A stretch of DNA of 13,410 nt from Treponema sp. UBA4692 (lineage in GTDB: Bacteria > Spirochaetota > Spirochaetia > Treponematales > Treponemataceae), in assembly GCA_002404895.1 (NCBI GenBank), contig DHKO01000020.1:79801-93210 (forward strand), read 5' to 3'. This document shows, one piece after another, positions 7,121 to 13,129 of this stretch (position 1 is its first letter; the number at the start of each line of letters is the position of its first letter). The position numbers were made by a program, and so were the translations under genes. A model generated the notes under the pieces. That model was given only the letters and a program-made list of their open reading frames with translations, searched no databases and had not been told where the DNA came from.

Positions 7121-7147
7121 TGCAAACCTGGCAAGGTTTGCATTTTT
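7121..7147 (+). terminator. Terminator-like hairpin between divergent genes
   Basis: TGCAAACCT-GGCA-AGGTTTGCA is a perfect 9-bp stem (7121-7142) followed by TTTTT on the + strand. Preceding A-runs would give a T-run on the minus strand too, so it could stop transcription from either side. Its location upstream of two divergent genes is odd. It may insulate them, since the promoter of the 7196 gene begins only seven bases after the T-run. Confidence 0.6.
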
Positions 7148-7153
7148 CTATGA

Positions 7154-7182
7154 TTGATAAAACTCAAAGTTTGAAGTATAAA
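7154..7182 (+). promoter_or_regulatory. Promoter of the acidic protein gene
   Basis: TTGATA (7154-7159), a 17-base spacer and TATAAA (7177-7182). Transcription would start at about 7189, leaving only six or seven bases before ATG 7196 and no ribosome binding site. Confidence 0.6.
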
Positions 7183-7195
7183 GTTTAGAATAATT

Positions 7196-7582
7196 ATGAA
7201 TGAAGAAGACAAATTTTTATTAAAGACGTTGAAAAAAATATATTCGCAGATTTTGAATGAGCGGACGGATATTTTGCGTTCTGACGGAGAAAATGCACGG
7301 ATTGCAGCGGAATATGACGATTCAATTGAGCGATTAAAAAGGCTTTTGCCTAAAATTCACGAAGTTTTAGATATTTACAGGCTTGAAGAAGAGGATTTTG
7401 TTTTTATTATCGAAACTTTAGAAATGTACTGCGAAAGTTTTATAATTGACGGACGAACTCAAGATTCAAAAGAACGCGATGAAAAAGAATTTGAAGAATT
7501 GCAAGATTTTCTGGATCAGTTTTATGATGACGAGTCTGACGAAGATGAAGAATCTGATGAAAAATTTGGGGATGAAGAATAG
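7196..7582 (+). CDS. Small acidic protein of unknown function
   Basis: A 128-residue soluble protein. Residues 1-85 look helical with mixed charge (KTLKKIYSQILNERTDILRSD, then LKRLLPKIHEVLDIYRLEEEDFVFIIETLEMYC). The last 40 residues are extremely acidic, with runs of Asp and Glu and almost no hydrophobic residues after position 108. I do not recognise the family. The gene ends eight bases before the TcdA-like gene, so the two are probably cotranscribed and translationally coupled. The acidic tail could be an interaction or chaperone-like tail, but nothing in the sequence proves that. Confidence 0.75.
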   Translation: MNEEDKFLLKTLKKIYSQILNERTDILRSDGENARIAAEYDDSIERLKRLLPKIHEVLDIYRLEEEDFVFIIETLEMYCESFIIDGRTQDSKERDEKEFEELQDFLDQFYDDESDEDEESDEKFGDEE

Positions 7583-7590
7583 TTTTGTTT

Positions 7591-8358
7591 ATGAAAAACC
7601 AGTTTGAAAGAATTTGCCTTACTTTTGGCAAAGACAGAATGGAAAAAATTTTTGCTTCAAGAGTGATTGTTTTTGGAATTGGCGGAGTTGGAAGTTACGT
7701 TGTTGAAGCTCTTGTCCGTTCTGGAATTGGCGCAATTGATATTGTTGATGATGATACTGTTTGCCTGTCAAATATAAATCGTCAGCTTTTTGCGCTTCAT
7801 TCGACGCTTGGAAAAAACAAGGTCGATGTTGCTGAAGAGCGGATTTATGACATAAATCCAGACTGCAAGGTTACAAAGCACAAAGTTTTTTTTATGCCGG
7901 AAACTGCCGGCCAGTTTGATTTTTCTGTTTATGATTATGTCGTTGATTGTATTGATACTGTAACTGGAAAACTTGCGATTATTGAAAAGGCAAAAGAAGC
8001 CGGAGTGCCGGTTATAAGCAGCATGGGAGCCGGAAACAAGGTTAATCCTTCTTTGCTGGAAGTTGCTGATATTTCGAGGACGAGCGTTTGTCCGCTTGCC
8101 AGAGTTATGCGCAATGAACTTAAAAAACGCGGAATTAAACGGTTAAAATGCGTTTTTTCGACAGAAAAAGCAATTCCTCCGAAAGAAGATGAATTTAATT
8201 CTGATGAAATTGAAGAAAAAAATTGCATGCATTTAAAAAAACAGACACCTGGCAGCAATGCTTTTGTTCCGTCTGTTGCAGGCCTTATGATTGCAGCGGA
8301 AGTTATAAGGGATTTGACTGATTTTTTTGTGACGAATCTTTTTAAGAACGGAAAATAA
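7591..8358 (+). CDS. tcdA: tRNA threonylcarbamoyladenosine dehydratase (TcdA/CsdL-like, E1 superfamily)
   Basis: A 255-residue ThiF/MoeB-fold ATP-dependent enzyme. The nucleotide-binding loop is GIGGVGS (29-35), with an acidic pair at VDDD (52-55), the NINRQL block (61-66) that carries the activating arginine, and GKNKVDV (74-80). MGAGNK near residue 145 and the CPLAR segment near 170 match the TcdA branch. It lacks the paired Cys-X-X-Cys zinc motifs of MoeB/ThiF proper. TcdA cyclises the t6A modification at tRNA position 37 to ct6A. I start at ATG 7591. A TTG two codons earlier is possible, and neither has a clear ribosome binding site, consistent with coupling to the gene that stops at 7582. 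The coding strand is strongly G-biased (hand count of 300 nt: 75 G, 47 C), unlike the genes on the left. Confidence 0.85.
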   Translation: MKNQFERICLTFGKDRMEKIFASRVIVFGIGGVGSYVVEALVRSGIGAIDIVDDDTVCLSNINRQLFALHSTLGKNKVDVAEERIYDINPDCKVTKHKVFFMPETAGQFDFSVYDYVVDCIDTVTGKLAIIEKAKEAGVPVISSMGAGNKVNPSLLEVADISRTSVCPLARVMRNELKKRGIKRLKCVFSTEKAIPPKEDEFNSDEIEEKNCMHLKKQTPGSNAFVPSVAGLMIAAEVIRDLTDFFVTNLFKNGK

Positions 8359-8379
8359 TTTTTTTAAGGAAAATTTACG

Positions 8380-8477
8380 CCTGATTGGAGCAGCGCGCAA
8401 GCGTTGCAAAGAAAACTGTGATTAAAAATCACGGTTTTCTTTGCAATGGAGCGAAAAGCGGAACTGCGCAAAGCAGG
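8380..8477 (+). repeat. Structured intergenic repeat, copy C
   Basis: Shares GATTGGAGCAG at its start and GCGGAACTGCGCAAAGC at its end with copy B. The outermost pair has changed together: CCT (8380-8382) with AGG (8475-8477), where other copies have GGG with CCC. GCAG (8390-8393) pairs with CTGC (8464-8467). The central stem is unrelated in sequence to that of copy B: 8403-8416 pairs exactly with 8434-8447, and an inner GTGATT/AATCAC stem extends it. It lies between convergent tcdA and metQ and may end both transcripts. Confidence 0.75.
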
Positions 8478-8515
8478 TTAGACCGCAGAATTTCGTCCAA
8501 ATTTAAAAGCCTTTT

Positions 8516-9295
8516 TTAGAAAACTGTAACAACTTCGCCGTTTGGGTATTTTTTGTTGATATATTCTTTTACTTTTTCGCTTTCGATTGCCTTGATGAGG
8601 GCTTTGATTGCAGGCTTGTTTTCGTTGCCGGCTTTTACTGCGATTACGTTTACATAAGGTGAAGATGAGCCTTCAACAAAAAGTCCGTCCTTTTTTGCAG
8701 AAAGTCCTGCTGGAAGAGCGTAGTTTCCGTTGATTACAGCGGCGTCAACGTCGTCGAGCACACGTGGGAGCGAAGCGGCTTCGATTTCTTTGAATTTAAG
8801 CTTGAGAGGATTCTTTTTAATGTCAAGTGGCGTTGCTTCGATACCTGCGCCTTCTTTCAAAGTGATAAGTCCTGCTTCCTGAAGGAGCAAAAGCGCGCGA
8901 GCTTCGTTTGTAGGATCGTTTGGAATTGCTACTGAAGCTTTCTTTTTGAGGTCTGAGAGCGACTTGATTTTGTGAGAATAAATTGCAAATGGCTCAACGT
9001 GAATTCCTGCCGCGTTTACAAGGTGATAGCCTCTTTCTTTGTTAAACGATTCAAGGTATGGAATATGCTGAAAGTAGTTTGCGTCAATGTCGCCAGATTC
9101 TACTGCATCGTTTGGTGTTACATAATCTGTAAATTCGATTACCTGAAGGTCGATTCCCTGCGCCTTGAGATCATCTTTTACAAGGTTGAGGATTTCTGCG
9201 TGTGGCTCTGGAGTTGCTCCAACTTTGAGAACTGTCTGTGCGTTTACTGCAACTGCTGCGAGTAAAGCCGATGTGATTGCCAGGATTTTTTTCAT
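8516..9295 (-). CDS. metQ: MetQ-like methionine-binding protein of an ABC importer (NlpA family)
   Basis: A 259-residue periplasmic solute-binding protein. Family blocks are VGATPEPHAEIL (25-36), FTDYVTPNDAV, DANYFQHIPYL, IPNDPTNEARALLLL and SSPYVNVIAV, which fit the methionine (MetQ) group. The start at 9295 has AGGAG eight bases upstream. Residues 1-19 form a signal peptide ending VNA before Gln20. There is no lipobox cysteine, so it is predicted to be released by signal peptidase I and not lipid-anchored as MetQ usually is. After the initiator there is no methionine and no cysteine in the whole protein. It is encoded alone on the minus strand. The cognate ATPase begins at 13130 on the other strand, not in the usual metNIQ operon. 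Confidence 0.9.
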   Translation of the reverse strand: MKKILAITSALLAAVAVNAQTVLKVGATPEPHAEILNLVKDDLKAQGIDLQVIEFTDYVTPNDAVESGDIDANYFQHIPYLESFNKERGYHLVNAAGIHVEPFAIYSHKIKSLSDLKKKASVAIPNDPTNEARALLLLQEAGLITLKEGAGIEATPLDIKKNPLKLKFKEIEAASLPRVLDDVDAAVINGNYALPAGLSAKKDGLFVEGSSSPYVNVIAVKAGNENKPAIKALIKAIESEKVKEYINKKYPNGEVVTVF

Positions 9296-9333
9296 ATCTT
9301 ACATCTCCTTTGTCGATATTTTGATTGCCGATA

Positions 9334-9362
9334 GATATACTAGGTAATAATTTTTATGTCAA
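9334..9362 (-). promoter_or_regulatory. Promoter of metQ
   Basis: On the minus strand a perfect TTGACA (9362-9357), a 17-base spacer and TATATC (9339-9334). ACCTAGT (9345-9339) overlaps the spacer and -10 box and resembles the half site seen at the rrf2 promoter. Confidence 0.65.
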
Positions 9363-9468
9363 GCGTCAAAAAAATTATTTCTAACCAGCATTTATAAGAA
9401 AATGTAGCAAACTTTTTGAGCTGCGACAACTGTTAGCAGAGTTGCTGCAAGTTTTGCAATTTAATGCC

Positions 9469-9491
9469 ATTATCGGGCTTGACCCGATAAT
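9469..9491. repeat. CGGGCTTGACCCG palindrome
   Basis: ATTATCGGG-CTTGA-CCCGATAAT is a perfect 9-bp inverted repeat. The core CGGGCTTGACCCG is, from general knowledge, a widespread interspersed palindrome in several bacterial groups including spirochaetes. There is no T-run after it, so it is not a clear terminator. The rest of 9363-9575 shows no gene. Confidence 0.6.
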
Positions 9492-9575
9492 ATACTGAAA
9501 ATTTCCAACAGATTCCTGGCTGAGTTTGCTGCGTAAACATGCATGATTGGCAGTTTACAAAAATTTACAGGCCTA

Positions 9576-9604
9576 TCGACAAAAAATTATTTTTTTATTA
9601 AAGT
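9576..9604 (+). promoter_or_regulatory. Probable promoter of the leader ORF and gamma-lyase gene
   Basis: TCGACA (9576-9581), a 17-base spacer and TAAAGT (9599-9604). Transcription would start at about 9611, ten bases before the GGAGG of the leader ORF. The -10 box is weak (four of six). Confidence 0.45.
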
Positions 9605-9635
9605 GGAAACATCTTTTTTTGGAGGTGCATGAAAA

Positions 9636-9713
9636 ATGGCAGTTTATTTTGAAAAACTTGTACGCCAGAATTTCCGCAACGGTGTCATGTGCCTTTCTTC
9701 TCGTGCCCTTTAA
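9636..9713 (+). CDS. Short leader ORF (25 residues) upstream of the PLP enzyme
   Basis: ATG 9636 to TAA 9711-9713, preceded by TTTGGAGGTGC with GGAGG at 9621-9625, the strongest ribosome binding site on the right half. The spacing to the ATG is ten bases. The peptide is basic (three Arg, one Lys) and ends GVMCLSSRAL, with adjacent Met18 and Cys19, the products of the pathway downstream. An overlapping ATG at 9629 would give only seven codons. The ORF lies 127 bases before the gamma-lyase/synthase gene, and a weak ACAA/TTGT stem followed by seven T residues (9789-9810) lies between them. It fits a cis-acting attenuation peptide that senses Cys or Met supply. I recognise no named family. Confidence 0.55.
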   Translation: MAVYFEKLVRQNFRNGVMCLSSRAL

Positions 9714-9840
9714 TTTTTAACAGATTAAATTTCCTGCTTTTTAAATTTTTCCGGGCAAATTCTCTTTTTTTTATTTATTCTTTTTTTGACAACAGGCTTA
9801 TTGTTTTTTTAGCCGTGCTGTCTTTTGTTGCGGAGTTTTT

Positions 9841-10998
9841 ATGGAATTTTCAAATTATTGTTTTGATACGCTTTGTGTTCAGGGTAATCCAGAGGCAAAA
9901 TCTGTGGATTTGTCGGGAGCGATTTCTGTTCCGCTTGTCCAGTCGGCGACATTTGCTCATCCGGGACTTGGAAAATCGACAGGTTATGATTATTCAAGGC
10001 TTTCTAATCCGACGCGGAAATTTTTGGAAGAAACGGTTGCTGCTCTCGACGGAGCAAAATTCGGTTTTGCGTTTAGTTGCGGAATGGCGGCAGAAACTGC
10101 TTTTTTTAGCATGCTCGAAACAAAAAGCCACATTATAAGTTCGGACGACATTTATGGCGGTTCTCTCAGGCTTTTTAACACAATTGTAAAAAAACAGGGA
10201 ATAGAAACAACTTTTGTAGACACTTCCAGCCTTGAACAGATTGAAAGAGCATTTCGTCCAGACACAAAAATCGTCTTTATCGAAACTCCCGGAAACCCGC
10301 TCATGACGGTTACAGACATTCAAAAAACCGCAGAACTTGCTCATTCGCACGGAGCGCTTCTTGTTGTCGACAATACTTTTTTGACTGCTTATTATCAAAA
10401 ACCGCTTGCACTTGGCGCTGACGTTGTAATTCAGTCGGGGACAAAATTTCTTGCAGGACACAATGATGTTCTCGCCGGTTTTGTAACGACAAATAACGAA
10501 AAAATTGCCGAAGATATGGCTTTTATAACAAAAACTACAGGTTCAATGCTTGCACCTTTTGACAGCTGGCTTACAATCCGCGGAATAAAAACTCTGACGG
10601 TCAGATTGGAAAAACAAAGCGAAAATGCCGCAAAACTGGCTCAATACTTAAAAACTGAAAAACTTGTAAAAAAAGTTCTGTACATTGGATTGCCGGAAAC
10701 TCCAGGACACGAAATCCACAAATCGCAGGCGAGCGGTTTTGGAAGCATGATTTCGATTTATTTGGACAGCAGTAAAACGGTCGAACGATTTTTGCGCAAA
10801 ATCCGAATTTTCCGGTATGCGGAAAGCTTGGGCGGAGTGGAAAGCCTTGCAACTTATCCGCTCACTCAAACCCATTCGGAAATTCCGGAAGAAAAACGCA
10901 AGCAAAAAGGCATAACCGACACTTTGATCCGGCTTTCTGTCGGAATCGAAAATTTTGAAGACTTAAAAAATGATATAAAGCAGGCTTTGGAAGATTAA
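9841..10998 (+). CDS. PLP-dependent cystathionine gamma-lyase/synthase or beta-lyase (Cys/Met metabolism family)
   Basis: A 385-residue enzyme of the Cys/Met metabolism PLP family, usual length. Landmarks are the cofactor-phosphate tyrosine and arginine in YDYSRLSNPTR (49-59), SCGMAAE (79-85), the PLP-ring aspartate in VVDNTF (175-180), and the Schiff-base lysine Lys202 in SGTKFLAGHNDV. The C-terminal ETHSEIP-like TQTHSEIP and LIRLSVGIE blocks are complete. The family covers cystathionine gamma-synthase, beta-lyase, gamma-lyase and methionine gamma-lyase, and motifs alone do not separate them. The location beside malY, metQ and metN supports trans-sulfuration or Met/Cys turnover. ATG 9841 has CGGAG five bases upstream. 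Unlike its right-hand neighbours, the middle of the gene has more C than G. Confidence 0.88.
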   Translation: MEFSNYCFDTLCVQGNPEAKSVDLSGAISVPLVQSATFAHPGLGKSTGYDYSRLSNPTRKFLEETVAALDGAKFGFAFSCGMAAETAFFSMLETKSHIISSDDIYGGSLRLFNTIVKKQGIETTFVDTSSLEQIERAFRPDTKIVFIETPGNPLMTVTDIQKTAELAHSHGALLVVDNTFLTAYYQKPLALGADVVIQSGTKFLAGHNDVLAGFVTTNNEKIAEDMAFITKTTGSMLAPFDSWLTIRGIKTLTVRLEKQSENAAKLAQYLKTEKLVKKVLYIGLPETPGHEIHKSQASGFGSMISIYLDSSKTVERFLRKIRIFRYAESLGGVESLATYPLTQTHSEIPEEKRKQKGITDTLIRLSVGIENFEDLKNDIKQALED

Positions 10999-11000
10999 AA

Positions 11001-11105
11001 GCCGGGCGCCCCGGCACAAAGTGCCGGCCGGGCTTTGCAGGGTTCTGGCTTTCGCCTGCATTGCTCCGCTTCGTTCCGCAACGGCTTTGCCGCCCTTCCA
11101 ATCCC
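11001..11105 (-). repeat. Structured intergenic repeat, copy D
   Basis: Read on the minus strand it starts GGGATTGGA (11105-11097) and ends with GCAAAGCCCGG (11038-11028). The P1 stem is AGGG with CCCT, where copies B and C have GCAG with CTGC. GTTGC pairs with GCAAT in the central stem, and a GGC-GAAA-GCC hairpin has a GNRA loop. The trailing hairpin is CCGGCAC-AAA-GTGCCGG (11011-11027). It fills almost all of the 156 bases between the gamma-lyase gene and malY, and may limit read-through between them. Confidence 0.75.
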
Positions 11106-11154
11106 TGGCGCATTTTTAAAAACTAAAAATAAACTTATTTATTGGAGAAAAAAA

Positions 11155-12330
11155 ATGACTTTTGATTTTGATAAAATTACAGACCGCTCTAATACAATGG
11201 CAATAAAATACGATTTGGCAGAAGCCCGCAATAAACCTATTGACGCGCTCAGTCTTTGGGTCGCTGATATGGACTGGCCGACAGCTCCATGTGTTACAGA
11301 TGCGCTAAAAAAGCGCTGCAATCACGGAATTTTTGGCTACAGCTGGCCAGATTCTCGCTATTACGATGCGTTAAAAAAATGGTACAAAAACCGGCACAAT
11401 TTTGAAATCAAAACAGAATGGGTTGTTAATACTCCTGGAGTTGTTTTTGCAATTTGCATGGCAATACGCGCATTTACTTCTGAAGGCGATTCTGTTCTTA
11501 TTCAGAGGCCGGTTTATTATCCTTTTTCTAAAGCAATTAGCAATCAAAAAAGAAAACTAGTGAACAATCCATTGGTTTTAAAAAACGGACATTACGAAAT
11601 TGATTTTGAAGATTTTGAAAATAAAATTGTTTCTGAAAAAGTAAAGCTTTTTATACTGTGTTCGCCTCACAATCCTGGCGGAAGGGTCTGGAAAAAAGAA
11701 GAGCTTTTAAAATTGAGCCAAATATGCTTAAAACACAATGTTTTGGTTATAAGCGATGAAATTCACTGCGATATAACTTTTGAAGGTCATAAACACACAG
11801 TTTTTGCGCTGCTTTCTGAAGAAGCCGCTCAAAATTCAATTATCTGCAATTCTCCGAGCAAAACTTTTAATTTGGCAGGACTTCAGTTTTCAAACATTGT
11901 AATTCCGAACGAAAAATTGCGGAATTCTTTTATAAAAGAAATTGAATGCACCGGCTACGACGAGCCGCCTATTATGGGCATTGAGGCCGCAACTGCCGCT
12001 TATTCTGAAGGCGATGAATGGTTTGAGCAGGTTCGTTCGTATATCTGGCAGAATATTTTGTTTGCAGAAAAATACATTTCGGAAAATTGCCCGAAAATCA
12101 AGGTTTGCAAGCCGGAAGGCACTTATCTTTTGTGGCTTGATTTTTCGGATTTTGAATTAACGGACTCTCAGATTGAAAACAAAATTCTCAATAAGGCAAA
12201 AGTCTGGCTTGACCGTGGAACAATGTTTGGAATTGAAGGAGAGAAGTTTCAGAGAATAAATTGCGCCACTCCAAGAAAAATTCTCGAAGAGGCGCTTAAA
12301 GCAATTTGCAGCGAGTTTAAAAATAATTGA
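11155..12330 (+). CDS. MalY/PatB-type C-S lyase, cystalysin-like
   Basis: A 391-residue PLP-dependent aminotransferase-fold beta-C-S lyase. It resembles Treponema denticola cystalysin along its length: LSLWVADMDW (32-41), VNTPGVV (91-97), PVYYPF (119-124), CSPHNPGGRVWKKEEL (169-184), SDEIHCD (200-206), and the Schiff-base Lys236 in SPSKTFNLAG. Such enzymes split cysteine, cystine or cystathionine into pyruvate, ammonia and a thiol or hydrogen sulfide. ATG 11155 has GGAG seven bases upstream, and a longer in-frame reading from 11035 would start inside repeat copy D, so I reject it. It ends 20 bases from the convergent rrf2-like gene. Activity could be hydrogen sulfide release or methionine biosynthesis as a beta-lyase. 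Context allows both. Confidence 0.9.
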   Translation: MTFDFDKITDRSNTMAIKYDLAEARNKPIDALSLWVADMDWPTAPCVTDALKKRCNHGIFGYSWPDSRYYDALKKWYKNRHNFEIKTEWVVNTPGVVFAICMAIRAFTSEGDSVLIQRPVYYPFSKAISNQKRKLVNNPLVLKNGHYEIDFEDFENKIVSEKVKLFILCSPHNPGGRVWKKEELLKLSQICLKHNVLVISDEIHCDITFEGHKHTVFALLSEEAAQNSIICNSPSKTFNLAGLQFSNIVIPNEKLRNSFIKEIECTGYDEPPIMGIEAATAAYSEGDEWFEQVRSYIWQNILFAEKYISENCPKIKVCKPEGTYLLWLDFSDFELTDSQIENKILNKAKVWLDRGTMFGIEGEKFQRINCATPRKILEEALKAICSEFKNN

Positions 12331-12350
12331 ACGGAGGATTGAATTTTTAA

Positions 12351-12776
12351 TTAAATTACGTAGTCGAAACCGTTAAATTCGCGGTTTTTTTCGGCAATTT
12401 GTTCGAGGGTAATGCTGTCAACGTATTGATTTACTGCTTCGTCAAAACCTTGCCAAAAAGCATCGTTTCCGACGGAAGAAACTGTATTTCCTTCAGAAAC
12501 ACCTTTTGGGCTTAAATTGCCTTCCATTGCCCGCAAAATTTCTCCAGCTGTGTATTGGTCTGGAGATTTTGCAAGTTTGTAACCGCCGTTATTTCCGCGT
12601 AAACCGACAACAAGTCCGGTTTTGCTGAGCTGCATTAAAATTTGTTCGGCATATTTTATGCTTAGGTTGTGGCGGTGGCTTAAAATTTTAAGAGCTACGT
12701 ATTTTGAAGGGTCTTGTTCTGCAAGGTCGGTCATAAGCAAAAGCGCGTATTGACCCTTTGTTGAAATTTTTAACAT
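12351..12776 (-). CDS. Rrf2-family repressor, CymR-like
   Basis: A 141-residue winged-helix regulator. It opens MLKISTKGQYALLLMTDLA, has the recognition region NLSIKYAEQILMQLSKTGLV (35-54), then GLRGNNGGYKLAKSP and the ITLEQIAE tail. It has no cysteine, so it cannot hold the iron-sulfur cluster of IscR or NsrR. The closest match I recall is Bacillus CymR, the regulator of cysteine metabolism, which shares the STKG start, the RGxxGGYxL loop and the DSxTLExxA end. Four sulfur amino acid genes flank it. The start at 12776 has GGAG eight bases upstream. It is likely autoregulated through the palindrome overlapping its start site. CymR works with CysK, and no cysK is in the window. Confidence 0.82.
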   Translation of the reverse strand: MLKISTKGQYALLLMTDLAEQDPSKYVALKILSHRHNLSIKYAEQILMQLSKTGLVVGLRGNNGGYKLAKSPDQYTAGEILRAMEGNLSPKGVSEGNTVSSVGNDAFWQGFDEAVNQYVDSITLEQIAEKNREFNGFDYVI

Positions 12777-12837
12777 AGAAGTATCTCCAGGAAAAATTTT
12801 TCTAAAAAGGGGATTTTTTAGAAGTGTTATAAAAGTA

Positions 12838-12883
12838 ACCTATAGAATTGGTAGTATTATAGCATTTTTTTTGATTTTTCCAA
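12838..12883 (-). promoter_or_regulatory. Promoter and likely autoregulatory operator of the rrf2-like gene
   Basis: On the minus strand TTGGAA (12883-12878), a 16-base spacer and a perfect TATAAT (12861-12856). Directly downstream, over the predicted start site, is an imperfect palindrome ACC-T-AT-AGA-AT-T-GGT (12838-12852, 10 of 15 positions symmetric). A repressor bound there would block transcription. Confidence 0.6.
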
Positions 12884-12965
12884 AGCGATATTTATAGAAA
12901 AAAAAGAAATTTTGCGTGCAACCACGCTGCGAGATTTTGTTAACGCAAAACTCGATTATAGACGT

Positions 12966-13105
12966 GTTCGCTAAAGCGAACGCCTTGTCCTTGCGGACAA
13001 GGGATTGGAGTACCGCCGGAGGCGTTCCGGAGTGCAACGCAGGAATGGAGCGCGAAGACGCGGAAGTACGGAAAGCCCGGTTTTTGCGAAAGCAAAAATG
13101 GCCCA
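12966..13105 (+). repeat. Structured intergenic repeat, copy E, with flanking hairpins
   Basis: The core is GGGATTGGAG (13001) to AAAGCCCGG (13072-13080). GGG 13001-13003 pairs with CCC 13076-13078, GTAC 13010-13013 with GTAC 13066-13069, and GCGTT 13022-13026 with AACGC 13036-13040. The trailing hairpin is TTTTTGC-GAAA-GCAAAAA (13081-13098). Two more hairpins precede the core: GTTCGCT/AGCGAAC (12966-12981) and CCTTGTCC/GGACAAGG (12983-13002). It sits 25 bases before the metN start, in the 5' leader of that gene if it is transcribed from upstream. No SAM riboswitch is seen in 12884-13129. Confidence 0.75.
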
Positions 13106-13129
13106 AAAAATTTAAATATGGAGGTTTTT

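Noticed and set aside
9689..10138. A 149-residue plus-strand open frame overlapping the start of the gamma-lyase gene
   Set aside because: It overlaps a well-supported PLP enzyme in another frame, is rich in Phe and Leu from T-rich DNA, and starts inside the leader ORF.
12331..12350. GGAGG after the malY stop as a ribosome binding site of another gene
   Set aside because: No start codon with an open frame follows, and the rrf2-like gene is convergent there.
12884..13129. SAM or other riboswitch upstream of metN
   Set aside because: The hairpins present belong to structured repeat copy E and its flanks. I could not find the conserved core or kink-turn of a SAM-I type riboswitch here, nor upstream of metQ or the gamma-lyase gene.
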